Below are positions 18,608 to 26,909 of a stretch of DNA of 64,000 bases, piece by piece. Positions within the stretch are counted from its first letter, which is position 1; every line of letters begins with the position of its first letter. The position numbers were made by a program, and so were the translations under genes. Under the pieces are notes generated by a model. It saw only the letters and a program-made list of their open reading frames with translations. It was not told the DNA's origin and did not search any database. The DNA comes from Streptomyces sp. BK239 (GTDB lineage Bacteria; Actinomycetota; Actinomycetes; Streptomycetales; Streptomycetaceae): contig NZ_SHKS01000001.1 in assembly GCF_004217285.1 (NCBI RefSeq), forward strand, positions 503,195-567,194. Direction: 5' to 3'.

Positions 18608-19350
18608 GTCTGTTCCGGGATGACGGCGTCGTCCTGCGCACCCAGAAGCTCGGCGAGGCCGACCGGATCATCACGTTGCTCACGCGGGGGCATGGGCGGG
18701 TGCGGGCGGTCGCTCGGGGGGTGCGGCGGACCAAGTCGAAGTTCGGGGCCCGGCTGGAGCCGTTCTCGCATGTGGACGTGCAGTTCTTCGCGCGGGGCAG
18801 CGAGCTGATCGGCCGCGGGCTGCCGCTGTGCACGCAGAGCGAGACCATCGCGCCGTACGGCGGCGGCATCGTCAGCGACTACGCCCGCTACACCGCCGGC
18901 ACCGCCATGCTGGAGACCGCCGAGCGGTTCACCGACCACGAGGGCGAGCCGGCCGTGCAGCAGTACCTGCTGCTCGTGGGCGCCCTGAGGACGCTGGCCC
19001 GGGGCGAGCACGCCCCCCACCTCGTCCTCGACGCGTTCCTGCTGCGCTCCCTCGCCGTCAACGGCTACGCGCCCAGCTTCGGCGACTGCGCCAAGTGCGG
19101 CATGCCCGGCCCGAACCGGTTCTTCTCCGTGGCCTCCGGCGGTTCCGTGTGCGCCGACTGCCGGGTCCCCGGCAGCGTCGTACCCTCGCCGCAGACCCTG
19201 GAACTGCTGGGCGCGCTGCTCACGGGAGACTGGGAGACGGCGGACGCGTGCGAGGCACGCCACGTCCGGGAGGGCAGCGGACTGGTCTCCGCCTACCTGC
19301 ACTGGCACATGGAGCGCGGTCTGCGCTCCCTTCGGTATGTAGAGAAGTAA
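18604..19350 (+). CDS. recO: DNA repair protein RecO
   Basis: A 248-residue recombination mediator that helps load RecA with RecR on SSB-coated DNA. The N-terminal OB fold begins MSLFRDDGVVLRTQKLGEAD. A four-Cys zinc site (CAKC near residue 160, CADC near 182) lies in the helical C-terminal half. Length is normal, so the last of the three tandem 5' ends is the functional one. uppS follows 24 bp downstream in the usual Streptomyces order. Translation may be coupled to the truncated copy upstream. Confidence 0.95.
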   Translation: MSLFRDDGVVLRTQKLGEADRIITLLTRGHGRVRAVARGVRRTKSKFGARLEPFSHVDVQFFARGSELIGRGLPLCTQSETIAPYGGGIVSDYARYTAGTAMLETAERFTDHEGEPAVQQYLLLVGALRTLARGEHAPHLVLDAFLLRSLAVNGYAPSFGDCAKCGMPGPNRFFSVASGGSVCADCRVPGSVVPSPQTLELLGALLTGDWETADACEARHVREGSGLVSAYLHWHMERGLRSLRYVEK

Positions 19351-19374
19351 GCGGCTAGAGGAGAGAAGACACAC

Positions 19375-20211
19375 ATGGTGGTACGCGGGTTCCTGGGGCG
19401 GCAGCGCCGGGAGTACAAGGCACCGGAACCGCACCCGTCCGGCGCCCGCGCGCCGAAGGTCCCCGGCGAGCTGGTCCCGGAGCACGTGGCGATCGTCATG
19501 GACGGCAACGGCCGCTGGGCGAAGGAGCGCGGGCTGCCCCGCACCGAGGGGCACAAGGTCGGCGCCGAGCGGGTGCTCGACGTGCTCCAGGGCGCGGTCG
19601 AGATCGGCGTGAAGAACATCTCCCTGTACGCCTTCTCCACCGAGAACTGGAAGCGTTCGCCCGACGAGGTGCGCTTCCTGATGAACTTCAACCGCGACTT
19701 CATCCGCAAGACCCGCGACCAGCTCGACGAACTGGGCATCCGGGTGCGCTGGGTGGGCCGCATGCCCAAGCTGTGGAAGTCGGTCGCCAAGGAGCTCCAG
19801 ATCGCCCAGGAGCAGACCAAGGACAACGACCGGCTCACCCTGTACTTCTGCATGAACTACGGCGGCCGCGCCGAGATCGCCGACGCCGCGCAGGCCCTCG
19901 CCGAGGACGTGAAGGCGGGCCGTCTCGACCCGTCGAAGGTCAACGAGAAGACGCTGCAGAAGTACCTGTACTACCCGGACATGCCGGACGTCGACATGTT
20001 CCTGCGGCCCAGCGGCGAGCAGCGCACGTCCAACTACCTGCTCTGGCAGAGCGCGTACGCCGAGCTGGTCTTCCAGGACGTCCTGTGGCCCGACTTCGAC
20101 CGCCGCGACCTGTGGCGCGCCTGCATCGAATACGCCTCCCGCGACCGCCGCTTCGGCGGAGCCGTCCCCAACGAGGAACTCCTCGCCATGGAGGGCCGGG
20201 AAGGGGAGTAG
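19375..20211 (+). CDS. uppS: Isoprenyl transferase (cis-prenyltransferase, UppS family)
   Basis: A 278-residue cis-prenyl diphosphate synthase that elongates allylic diphosphates with IPP to make the polyprenyl carrier for peptidoglycan and wall polymers. The catalytic Asp motif VMDGNGRWA is near residue 42; LYAFSTENWKR and the C-terminal FLRPSGEQRTSNYLLWQ bind substrate. The N-terminal 40 residues are basic and variable. The ATG is preceded by GAGGAGA. Convergent with zur. Confidence 0.95.
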   Translation: MVVRGFLGRQRREYKAPEPHPSGARAPKVPGELVPEHVAIVMDGNGRWAKERGLPRTEGHKVGAERVLDVLQGAVEIGVKNISLYAFSTENWKRSPDEVRFLMNFNRDFIRKTRDQLDELGIRVRWVGRMPKLWKSVAKELQIAQEQTKDNDRLTLYFCMNYGGRAEIADAAQALAEDVKAGRLDPSKVNEKTLQKYLYYPDMPDVDMFLRPSGEQRTSNYLLWQSAYAELVFQDVLWPDFDRRDLWRACIEYASRDRRFGGAVPNEELLAMEGREGE

Positions 20212-20239
20212 CGGCACTCTCCGATCGGGCTGGGCCCAC

Positions 20240-20308
20240 CAGCCCGTCCGGCGCTTGAGGACGAGGCCCGTCCAGGGCCGACGGGGGGTCCGGGGCACAG
20301 CCCCCGGT
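20240..20308. repeat. Streptomyces-type intergenic repeat with hairpin
   Basis: The segment gtccggcgcttgaggacgag, followed by a stretch with ccgggg (20290-20295) opposite ccccgg (20302-20307), fills the uppS-zur convergent gap. From memory the first part is a short sequence common between Streptomyces genes. The hairpin could terminate both transcripts. Confidence 0.5.
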
Positions 20309-20343
20309 CACGGCCACGACAGGGACCCGCACCGTACTCCGGC

Positions 20344-20754
20344 TCACCCCGCGGAGCACTCCGCACAGGTCCCGAAGATCTCCACCGTGTGCGCCACGTT
20401 CACGAACCCGTGCTCCGCGGCGATGGCCTCCGCCCACTTCTCCACCGCGGGGCCCTCGACCTCGACCGCCTTGCCGCAGCTGCGGCAGACGAGGTGGTGG
20501 TGGTGGTCGCCGCTGGAGCAGCGGCGGTAGACGGACTCGCCGTCGGAGGTGCGCAGGACGTCGACCTCGCCGGCGTCGGCGAGGGACTGGAGGGTCCGGT
20601 AGACCGTCGTCAGCCCGACCGAGTCGCCCTTGTGCTTGAGCATGTCGTGGAGTTCCTGCGCGCTGCGGAACTCCTCGACCTCGTCGAGCGCCGCCGCCAC
20701 TGCGGCACGCTGCCTGGTGGCGCGGCCCTTCACGGGCGGTCCAGCGGTCGTCAC
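20344..20754 (-). CDS. zur: Zinc uptake regulator Zur (Fur family)
   Basis: A 136-residue Fur-family repressor. The winged-helix half contains GLTTVYRTLQSLADAGEV. The metal-binding half has the HHHH run (GDHHHHLVCRSCG) and a second CxxC (CAEC) for structural zinc. Its location beside the znuACB operon marks it as Zur rather than Fur or Nur. GTG start with GGAGGAG upstream. With zinc bound it should repress znuACB through the operator near 23500. Confidence 0.93.
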   Translation of the reverse strand: MTTAGPPVKGRATRQRAAVAAALDEVEEFRSAQELHDMLKHKGDSVGLTTVYRTLQSLADAGEVDVLRTSDGESVYRRCSSGDHHHHLVCRSCGKAVEVEGPAVEKWAEAIAAEHGFVNVAHTVEIFGTCAECSAG

Positions 20755-20827
20755 CGTTGCCTCCTCCGTTGGCTCGGTTCACGTCTGCGGCTTGCCGGGC
20801 CATTGTGCCAGCCTGTGCCGTGCGCGG

Positions 20828-21730
20828 TCAGACGCCGATGCCGTCGCCCGCCTCCCTGGTGGCCGGAATCGCGCACTCCGCGGGGTCCCCGGCGGGCTGG
20901 GCGGCGGCGGCCGCGCGGGCGCGTCGTCGGGCGAGCGGGGCGGCGAGCGCGGTCAGGGCGATGAACGCGCCGATGGTGAGCAGCACGATCGTCGCGCCGG
21001 GCGGGACGTCCTGGTAGTACGAGGTGACGGTGCCGCCGAGGGTGACGGTGACGCCGATGGCCACGGCGACGGCGAACGTCGCCGTGAAGCTGCGGGTGAG
21101 CTGCTGGGCCGCCGCGACCGGGACCACCATCAGCGCGGAGACCAGCAGGAGCCCGACGACCCGCATGGCGACGGTCACCGTGACGGCGGCGGTGACCGCG
21201 GTCAGCAGGTTCAAGGCGCGCACCGGCAGTCCGGTCACCCGGGCGAACTCCTCGTCCTGGCTGACGGCGAACAGGTGCCGGCGCAGGCCCAGGGTGACGA
21301 GGACGACGAAGGCGGCCAGCACGCAGATCGCCGTGACGTCGGACTCCGACACGGTCGACAGGGAGCCGAAGAGGTAGGAGTTCAGGTTGGCGTTGGAGCC
21401 GGTCGGCGCGAGGTTGATGAACATCACGCCGCCGGCCATGCCGCCGTAGAAGAGCATCGCGAGGGCGATGTCGCCGCGGGTGCGGCCGTACCAGCGGATC
21501 AGTTCCATGAGGACCGCGCCGAGGACGGAGACGGCGGTGGCCATCCACACCGGGGACCAGGACAGCAGGAAGCCGAGGCCGACGCCGGTCATCGCGACAT
21601 GGCCGATGCCGTCGCCCATGAGGGCCTGGCGGCGCTGGACGAGGTAGATGCCGACGGCGGGGGCGGTGACGCCGACCAGGACGGCGGCGAGCAGCGCCCG
21701 CTGCATGAAGGCGTAGTTCAGGAAGTCCAT
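20828..21730 (-). CDS. znuB: Zinc ABC transporter permease
   Basis: A 300-residue ABC-3 family permease with about eight hydrophobic segments (MDFLNYAFMQRALLAAVLVG; YLVQRRQALMGDGIGHVAMTG). It forms the membrane channel for zinc import with ZnuC and ZnuA. The ATG overlaps the stop of znuC. Repression by Zur is expected via the shared operon promoter. Confidence 0.93.
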   Translation of the reverse strand: MDFLNYAFMQRALLAAVLVGVTAPAVGIYLVQRRQALMGDGIGHVAMTGVGLGFLLSWSPVWMATAVSVLGAVLMELIRWYGRTRGDIALAMLFYGGMAGGVMFINLAPTGSNANLNSYLFGSLSTVSESDVTAICVLAAFVVLVTLGLRRHLFAVSQDEEFARVTGLPVRALNLLTAVTAAVTVTVAMRVVGLLLVSALMVVPVAAAQQLTRSFTATFAVAVAIGVTVTLGGTVTSYYQDVPPGATIVLLTIGAFIALTALAAPLARRRARAAAAAQPAGDPAECAIPATREAGDGIGV

Positions 21731-22521
21731 CAGCTCAGCAGTCCCGTGCGGATCGGTTCGGCGCCCGCCGGCGCGTGCGGGTGTACGTGGTCGTGGCCGG
21801 GCAGGGCGTGCTGGCCTACCGCGCGCGGGGGCGGGCCGTCGTGGGTCACGCAGCCGTCGCGCAGGACGACGGCGCGGTCGATGAGGGGTTCCAGCGGGCC
21901 GAGTTCGTGCAGGACGAGCAGGACCGTGGCGCCCTGGGCGACCTGCTTCTCCAGGGTCCGGGCGAGGACCTCCTGGCTGGCGAGGTCGACGCCCGCCATC
22001 GGCTCGTCCATGATCAGCAGTTCGGGTTCCGCGGCGAGCGCGCGGGCGATCAGCACCCGCTGGTGCTGGCCGCCGGAGAGGGCGTTCACGGAGTCCTTGG
22101 CCCGGTCGGCCATGCCGACGAGGTCCAGGGCGCGGGTCACGGCCTCGTGGTCGGCCTTGCGCAGGATGCCGAAGCGGGCCCGGGACAGCCGGCCGGAGGA
22201 GACGACCTCGGTGACGGTGGCCGGGACGCCGCCTGCGGCGGTGGTGCGCTGCGGTACGTAGCCCACGCGCCGCCACTCGCTGAAGCGCCGCCGGTCGGCG
22301 CCGAACAGCTCGATCCGGCCGGCGGTGACCGGGACCTGGCCGATGACGGTGCGCACGGCGGTGGACTTGCCGGAGCCGTTCGCGCCGAGCAGCGCGACGA
22401 CCTCGCCGCGCCGTACGGTCAGGTCGATGCCGCGCAGGACGGGGCGTGAGCCCAGTTCGGCGCGGACCCCTTCGAGGGTGATGACGGGCTCGCGTTCGCC
22501 CTCTGTGACGCCGGTGTCCAT
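21730..22521 (-). CDS. znuC: Zinc ABC transporter ATP-binding protein
   Basis: A 263-residue ABC ATPase: Walker A GANGSGKST, signature LSGGQHQR, Walker B LLIMDEPMAG and H-loop LVLHELG. The His-rich C-terminus (HALPGHDHVHPHAP) may buffer zinc. The ATG at 22521 has GGAGGG 5-6 nt upstream and is preferred over the GTG at 22542 that overlaps the znuA stop. Confidence 0.93.
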   Translation of the reverse strand: MDTGVTEGEREPVITLEGVRAELGSRPVLRGIDLTVRRGEVVALLGANGSGKSTAVRTVIGQVPVTAGRIELFGADRRRFSEWRRVGYVPQRTTAAGGVPATVTEVVSSGRLSRARFGILRKADHEAVTRALDLVGMADRAKDSVNALSGGQHQRVLIARALAAEPELLIMDEPMAGVDLASQEVLARTLEKQVAQGATVLLVLHELGPLEPLIDRAVVLRDGCVTHDGPPPRAVGQHALPGHDHVHPHAPAGAEPIRTGLLS

Positions 22522-22538
22522 GACGCCCTCCGTAGAGA

Positions 22539-23495
22539 TCACTTGGTTCCCAGGGCCGTCTGCAGCGCCTTGAGGTTGGCTTTCTGGACCGCGAAGTAGT
22601 CCTTGCCGCGGGACTTGGCGGTGATGCCCTCGATCGGGTCGAGGACGTCCGTCCTCAGTCCGGCGTCCTTGGCGACGGTCTTGGCGGTCTTGTCGCTGAC
22701 GAGGGTCTCGTAGAACACGGTCGAGACGCCGTCGGCCTTCGCCATCTTCTCAAGTTCGCGGACGCGGGCGGCACTCGGCTCCGACTCGGGGTCGAGGCCG
22801 CTGATGGCCTCCTCGGTCAGGCCGTAGCGCTCGGCGAGGTAGCCGAAGGCGGCGTGGGTGGTGATGAAGACCTTGGTCCGGGTGTTCGCGAGGCCGGTCT
22901 CGAACTGTGTGTTCAGGGCGTCCAGTTCGGAGACGAGGGCGGCGGTGTTCTTCTTGTAGTCGGCCGCGTGGCCGGGGTCGGCCTTCTCGAAGGCCGCGCC
23001 GACGCCCTTGGCGACCTCGGCGTACCTGACCGGGTCGAGCCAGATGTGGGGGTCGAGGCCGGCTTCCTCCTCGCCGTGCTCGTGGTCGTGCTCGGCCGCG
23101 TGGCCGCCGACCTCGCTGCCGTGCTGTTCCAGCGTGGTGAGCTTCGCGGCGTCGATCTTGGTCTTGACCTCGGACTGGGCCACCGCGTCGTCGACGGCGG
23201 GCTGGAGGTTCCTGAGGTACAGGAGCGCGTCGGCCTCTTCGACCTGGACTCGCTGCCGGGTGCTGAGCTCCAGGTCGTGCGGTTCCTGGCCGGGCCCGGT
23301 GAGGCTGCTGACGTGGACGTGGTCGCCGCCTATGCGCTCGGCGAGGAAGGCCATCGGGTAGAACGACGCGACGACGTCGAACTTGTCCGTGTTGCCCGCC
23401 GCGGCGCTCTGGCCGGAGCAGGCGGTGAGGGCGGTGAGGCCGAGGGCGGTGGCCGCCGCGACCGCGGTGCCCGGTATGAGGCGTCGTACGTTCAT
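22539..23495 (-). CDS. znuA: Zinc-binding lipoprotein of the ZnuACB importer
   Basis: A 318-residue cluster 9 (metal) solute-binding lipoprotein. The signal ends in a lipobox (LTALTAC), with Cys as the lipidation site. Zinc-binding features: FYPMAFLAERIGGDHVHV, the flexible His/Glu loop (HAAEHDHEHGEEEAGLDPHIWLDP) and ITTHAAFGYLAERYG. The ATG at 23495 abuts the Zur operator. First gene of znuACB. Confidence 0.95.
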   Translation of the reverse strand: MNVRRLIPGTAVAAATALGLTALTACSGQSAAAGNTDKFDVVASFYPMAFLAERIGGDHVHVSSLTGPGQEPHDLELSTRQRVQVEEADALLYLRNLQPAVDDAVAQSEVKTKIDAAKLTTLEQHGSEVGGHAAEHDHEHGEEEAGLDPHIWLDPVRYAEVAKGVGAAFEKADPGHAADYKKNTAALVSELDALNTQFETGLANTRTKVFITTHAAFGYLAERYGLTEEAISGLDPESEPSAARVRELEKMAKADGVSTVFYETLVSDKTAKTVAKDAGLRTDVLDPIEGITAKSRGKDYFAVQKANLKALQTALGTK

Positions 23496-23509
23496 GACAG
23501 TCATTTTCA
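23495..23509 (-). promoter_or_regulatory. Zur operator upstream of znuA
   Basis: Read on the minus strand, 23509 to 23495 is TGAAAATGACTGTCA, matching 13 of 15 positions of the Zur box I recall for actinobacteria (TGAAAATGATTTTCA). It touches the znuA start codon, so zinc-loaded Zur would block initiation directly. The consensus is from memory. Confidence 0.7.
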
Positions 23510-23701
23510 ACAATGATGGAAACCGTTGTCAACAAGCGGTTCGTCACGGTCTGACCAGTGGACCGATTTGATTGAGAGGCAGGCACCGCCGGTACGCTGA
23601 AGCATTCGCTGGAAGCGTCTCGCTTCGCCCGCCCGTCTCCCGACATCGAGGCGCTACGCGCCGCACCCGTCAGTATTCGTCGTCGTTATGAAGAGAGCAC
23701 C

Positions 23702-25084
23702 GTGGCCGCCGACAAGATCGACACCATCGTCAGCCTGAGCAAGCGCCGTGGCTTCGTATTCCCTTGTAGTGAGATCTACGGCGGTCAGCGCGCCGCCTGG
23801 GACTACGGACCGCTGGGTGTCGAGCTCAAGGAGAACCTGAAGCGCCAGTGGTGGCGCTACATGGTGACGTCGCGCGAGGACGTGGTCGGCCTCGACTCGT
23901 CCGTCATCCTGGCCCCCGAGGTCTGGGTCGCCTCGGGCCACGTCGCCACCTTCACGGACCCCCTCACCGAGTGCACCTCCTGCCACAAGCGGTTCCGCGC
24001 GGACCACCTGGAGGAGGCCTACGAGGCCAAGCACAACCGCCTCCCGGAGAACGGCCTGGCGGACCTGAACTGCCCCAACTGCGGCAACAAGGGCACCTTC
24101 ACCGAGCCCAAGCAGTTCTCGGGCCTGCTCTCCACCCACCTCGGCCCCACGCAGGACTCCGGCTCCGTCGCCTACCTGCGCCCCGAGACCGCCCAGGGCA
24201 TCTTCACCAACTTCGCCCAGGTGCAGACCACTTCGCGCCGCAAGCCGCCGTTCGGCATCGCGCAGATGGGCAAGTCCTTCCGCAACGAGATCACGCCCGG
24301 CAACTTCATCTTCCGCACCCGCGAGTTCGAGCAGATGGAGATGGAGTTCTTCGTCAAGCCGGGCGAGGACGAGCAGTGGCAGGAGTACTGGATGGAGCAG
24401 CGCTGGAACTGGTACACCGGTCTCGGCATGCGCGAGGAGAACATGCGGTGGTACGAGCACCCGAAGGAGAAGCTCTCCCACTACTCCAAGCGCACCGCTG
24501 ACATCGAGTACCGCTTCCAGTTCGGCGGCAGCGAGTGGGGCGAGCTCGAGGGCGTCGCCAACCGCACCGACTACGACCTCGGCGCCCACTCGAAGGCCTC
24601 CGGTCAGGACCTCTCCTACTTCGACCAGGAGGCCCAGGAGCGCTGGACGCCGTACGTCATCGAGCCGGCGGCCGGCGTCGGCCGCGCGATGCTGGCGTTC
24701 CTGCTGGACGCCTACGTCGAGGACGAGGCCCCCAACGCCAAGGGCAAGCTGGAGAAGCGCACGGTGCTGCGCCTGGACCACCGTCTCGCCCCGGTGAAGG
24801 TCGCGGTGCTCCCGCTCTCCCGCAACCCGGAGCTGTCCCCGAAGGCCAAGGGCCTCGCCCAGGCGCTGCGCCAGAACTGGAACATCGAGTTCGACGACGC
24901 CGGCGCGATCGGCCGCCGCTACCGCCGCCAGGACGAGATCGGCACGCCGTACTGCGTCACCGTCGACTTCGACACCCTCGAGGACAACGCGGTGACGGTG
25001 CGCGAGCGCGACTCCATGAAGCAGGAGCGCGTGTCGCTGGACCAGATCGAGGGCTACCTCGCGAGCCGTCTGGTCGGTTGCTGA
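23702..25084 (+). CDS. glyS: Glycyl-tRNA synthetase (dimeric alpha2 type)
   Basis: A 460-residue class II synthetase charging tRNA-Gly. Motif 2 is seen at [23 protein letters not shown], with the glycine-specific [12 protein letters not shown] zinc-like insertion has CTSC and CPNC. The anticodon-binding domain occupies the last 100 residues ([20 protein letters not shown] onwards). The GTG at 23702 is preceded by GAAGAGAG. Divergent from znuA and followed by a strong terminator. Confidence 0.97.
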   Translation: MAADKIDTIVSLSKRRGFVFPCSEIYGGQRAAWDYGPLGVELKENLKRQWWRYMVTSREDVVGLDSSVILAPEVWVASGHVATFTDPLTECTSCHKRFRADHLEEAYEAKHNRLPENGLADLNCPNCGNKGTFTEPKQFSGLLSTHLGPTQDSGSVAYLRPETAQGIFTNFAQVQTTSRRKPPFGIAQMGKSFRNEITPGNFIFRTREFEQMEMEFFVKPGEDEQWQEYWMEQRWNWYTGLGMREENMRWYEHPKEKLSHYSKRTADIEYRFQFGGSEWGELEGVANRTDYDLGAHSKASGQDLSYFDQEAQERWTPYVIEPAAGVGRAMLAFLLDAYVEDEAPNAKGKLEKRTVLRLDHRLAPVKVAVLPLSRNPELSPKAKGLAQALRQNWNIEFDDAGAIGRRYRRQDEIGTPYCVTVDFDTLEDNAVTVRERDSMKQERVSLDQIEGYLASRLVGC

Positions 25085-25109
25085 CGCGTATCGCCTCTGA
25101 TCGGGCTGC

Positions 25110-25154
25110 GAAGGCCCCGGTTCCGGAACGTTCCGTTTCGGAACCGGGGCCTTC
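25110..25154 (+). terminator. glyS terminator hairpin
   Basis: gaaggccccggttccg (25110-25125) pairs perfectly with cggaaccggggccttc (25139-25154), a 16-bp stem with a 13-nt loop. It begins 26 bp after the glyS stop. Confidence 0.85.
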
Positions 25155-25207
25155 GGTCATTCGGGACATGTCCGGCGCGGGTGGAAGGTGTCGGCGGTGA
25201 CGTGGGG

Positions 25208-25243
25208 TGACAGCTGACAGATATTGAAATCTGTCAGCTGTCA
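25208..25243. promoter_or_regulatory. 36-bp perfect inverted repeat, likely TetR operator
   Basis: tgacagctgacagat (25208-25222) and atctgtcagctgtca (25229-25243) are perfect 15-bp arms around a 6-bp centre. Each arm holds two TGACAG half-sites 7 bp apart, so two stacked dimers could bind. It ends 17 bp before the aldo/keto reductase ATG. The TetR gene downstream of the reductase is the obvious candidate repressor. Confidence 0.8.
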
Positions 25244-25259
25244 TGTCAGGCTGGATCCC

Positions 25260-26270
25260 ATGACCCTTGACACCCGCATCCTCGGAACGACCGGCCCCCG
25301 CGTCTCCGCCCTCGGCCTCGGCTGCATGGGCATGTCGGCGCTGTACGGCGACGCGGACCGCACCGAGTCGATCGCCACCGTCCACGCCGCCCTGGAGGCC
25401 GGCGTGACCCTGCTCGACACCGGCGACTTCTACGGCATGGGCCACAACGAACTGCTCATCGGCGAGGCCCTGCGCACCGCGCCCGCCGCCCGCCGTGAAC
25501 AGGCTCTGACCAGCGTGAAGTTCGGCGCGCTGCGCGGCCCGGACGGCGCCTGGTCCGGCTACGACGGCCGCCCGGCCGCCGTGCGCAACTTCGCCGCCTA
25601 CTCCCTCCAGCGCCTCGGCGTCGACCACATCGACGTCTACCGCATCGCCCGACTCGACCCGGACGTCCCCATCGAGGAGACGGTCGGCGCCATCGCCGAA
25701 CTCGTCGAGAAGGGGTACGTCCGCCACATCGGCCTGAGCGAGGTCGGCGCCGAGACGATCCGCAGGGCCGCCGCCACCGCCCCCATCGCCGACCTCCAGA
25801 TCGAGTACGGCCTGATCACCCGCGGCATCGAACGGGAGATCCTCCCCACCCTCCGCGAGCTCGGCATCTCCGTCACCGCCTACGGAGTGCTGTCCCGTGG
25901 CCTGATCTCCGGGCACTTCTCGGCCGACCGGCAGCTCGCCGCGAACGACTTCCGCGCCCACTCGCCCCGCTTCCAGGGCGACAACCTCCGGCACAACCTG
26001 ACCCTGGTGGAGTCGCTGCGGAAGATCGCCGAGCAGAAGGGCGTCTCCGTCGCCCAGATCGCCATCGCCTGGGTGCTGGCCCAGGGCGAGGACATCGTCC
26101 CGCTGATCGGCGCCCGCACCCGGGAGCGGCTGACGGAGTCGCTGGGCGCGCTGGACGTCGTCCTCGACGCGGACGACCTCGCGGCGATCGAGGCGGCCGT
26201 GCCGGCCGACGCGGCCGCCGGCGAGCGGTACGCGCCGGCCGCGATGGCGCACCTCGACAGCGAACGCTGA
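25260..26270 (+). CDS. Aldo/keto reductase
   Basis: A 336-residue NADPH-dependent TIM-barrel oxidoreductase (AKR13-like). Asp and Tyr of the active site are in LLDTGDFYG and Lys in TSVKFGA. The usual catalytic His position reads YRIARLDP, i.e. Ala instead of His, a variation I believe occurs in some actinobacterial members. Cofactor-binding residues are in the C-terminal GARTRERLTESLGA. The preceding 36-bp palindrome and the TetR gene 26 bp downstream indicate induction by a small molecule. Confidence 0.88.
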   Translation: MTLDTRILGTTGPRVSALGLGCMGMSALYGDADRTESIATVHAALEAGVTLLDTGDFYGMGHNELLIGEALRTAPAARREQALTSVKFGALRGPDGAWSGYDGRPAAVRNFAAYSLQRLGVDHIDVYRIARLDPDVPIEETVGAIAELVEKGYVRHIGLSEVGAETIRRAAATAPIADLQIEYGLITRGIEREILPTLRELGISVTAYGVLSRGLISGHFSADRQLAANDFRAHSPRFQGDNLRHNLTLVESLRKIAEQKGVSVAQIAIAWVLAQGEDIVPLIGARTRERLTESLGALDVVLDADDLAAIEAAVPADAAAGERYAPAAMAHLDSER

Positions 26271-26295
26271 TCCGGGCTCCCGGTACGGTCGGAGC

Positions 26296-26892
26296 ATGGC
26301 ACCGCAGACCTCCGAGACCCTGACCGCCGAGCGCATCCTCGAAGCCACCGAGGAGGTGCTGCGCCGCCACGGCCCGGCCAAGGCCACCGTGGTGGACGTG
26401 GCCCGCGCGCTCGGCGTCAGCCACGGCAGCGTCTACCGCCACTTCCGCACCAAGGCGGCGCTGCGCGAGGCGGTGACCAAGCGCTGGCTGGACCGCGCCT
26501 CGCAGGACCTCGCCGGCATCGCCGCCGACGAGGGGCGTGACCCGCAGACCCGGCTGCGCGTCTGGCTGGCGACCCTCTTCGAGGCCAAGCGCCGCAAGGC
26601 GGGCGACGATCCCGAGCTGTTCGCCACCTACCAGGTGCTGACCGGGGAGGCCGGCGCGGTGGTCGGCGAGCACCTGGCCGAGCTGACCGGACAGCTCACC
26701 CGGATCATCGAGGCGGGCGTCGCCTCCGGCGCCTTCACCGCCGCCGACCCCGCGGCCGAGGCCCGCACCGTCTTCCACGCCACCGCCCGCTTCCACGACC
26801 CCGGCTACGCCAAGGTCTGGCAACGCCCGGAAGCCGACGCGGACTTCACCGCCCTGGTGGACCTCCTGCTGAGAGCCCTGCGAGCAGCCTGA
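26296..26892 (+). CDS. TetR-family repressor
   Basis: A 198-residue regulator. Its N-terminal helix-turn-helix spans about residues 10-58 (TVVDVARALGVSHGSVYRHFRTKAAL), with a ligand-binding helical domain behind. It follows the aldo/keto reductase by 26 bp and probably represses the pair through the inverted repeat at 25208-25243. Convergent with the MFS gene after 17 bp. Ligand unknown. Confidence 0.9.
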   Translation: MAPQTSETLTAERILEATEEVLRRHGPAKATVVDVARALGVSHGSVYRHFRTKAALREAVTKRWLDRASQDLAGIAADEGRDPQTRLRVWLATLFEAKRRKAGDDPELFATYQVLTGEAGAVVGEHLAELTGQLTRIIEAGVASGAFTAADPAAEARTVFHATARFHDPGYAKVWQRPEADADFTALVDLLLRALRAA

Positions 26893-26909
26893 GCCCCAGC
26901 GCCCTCCGC

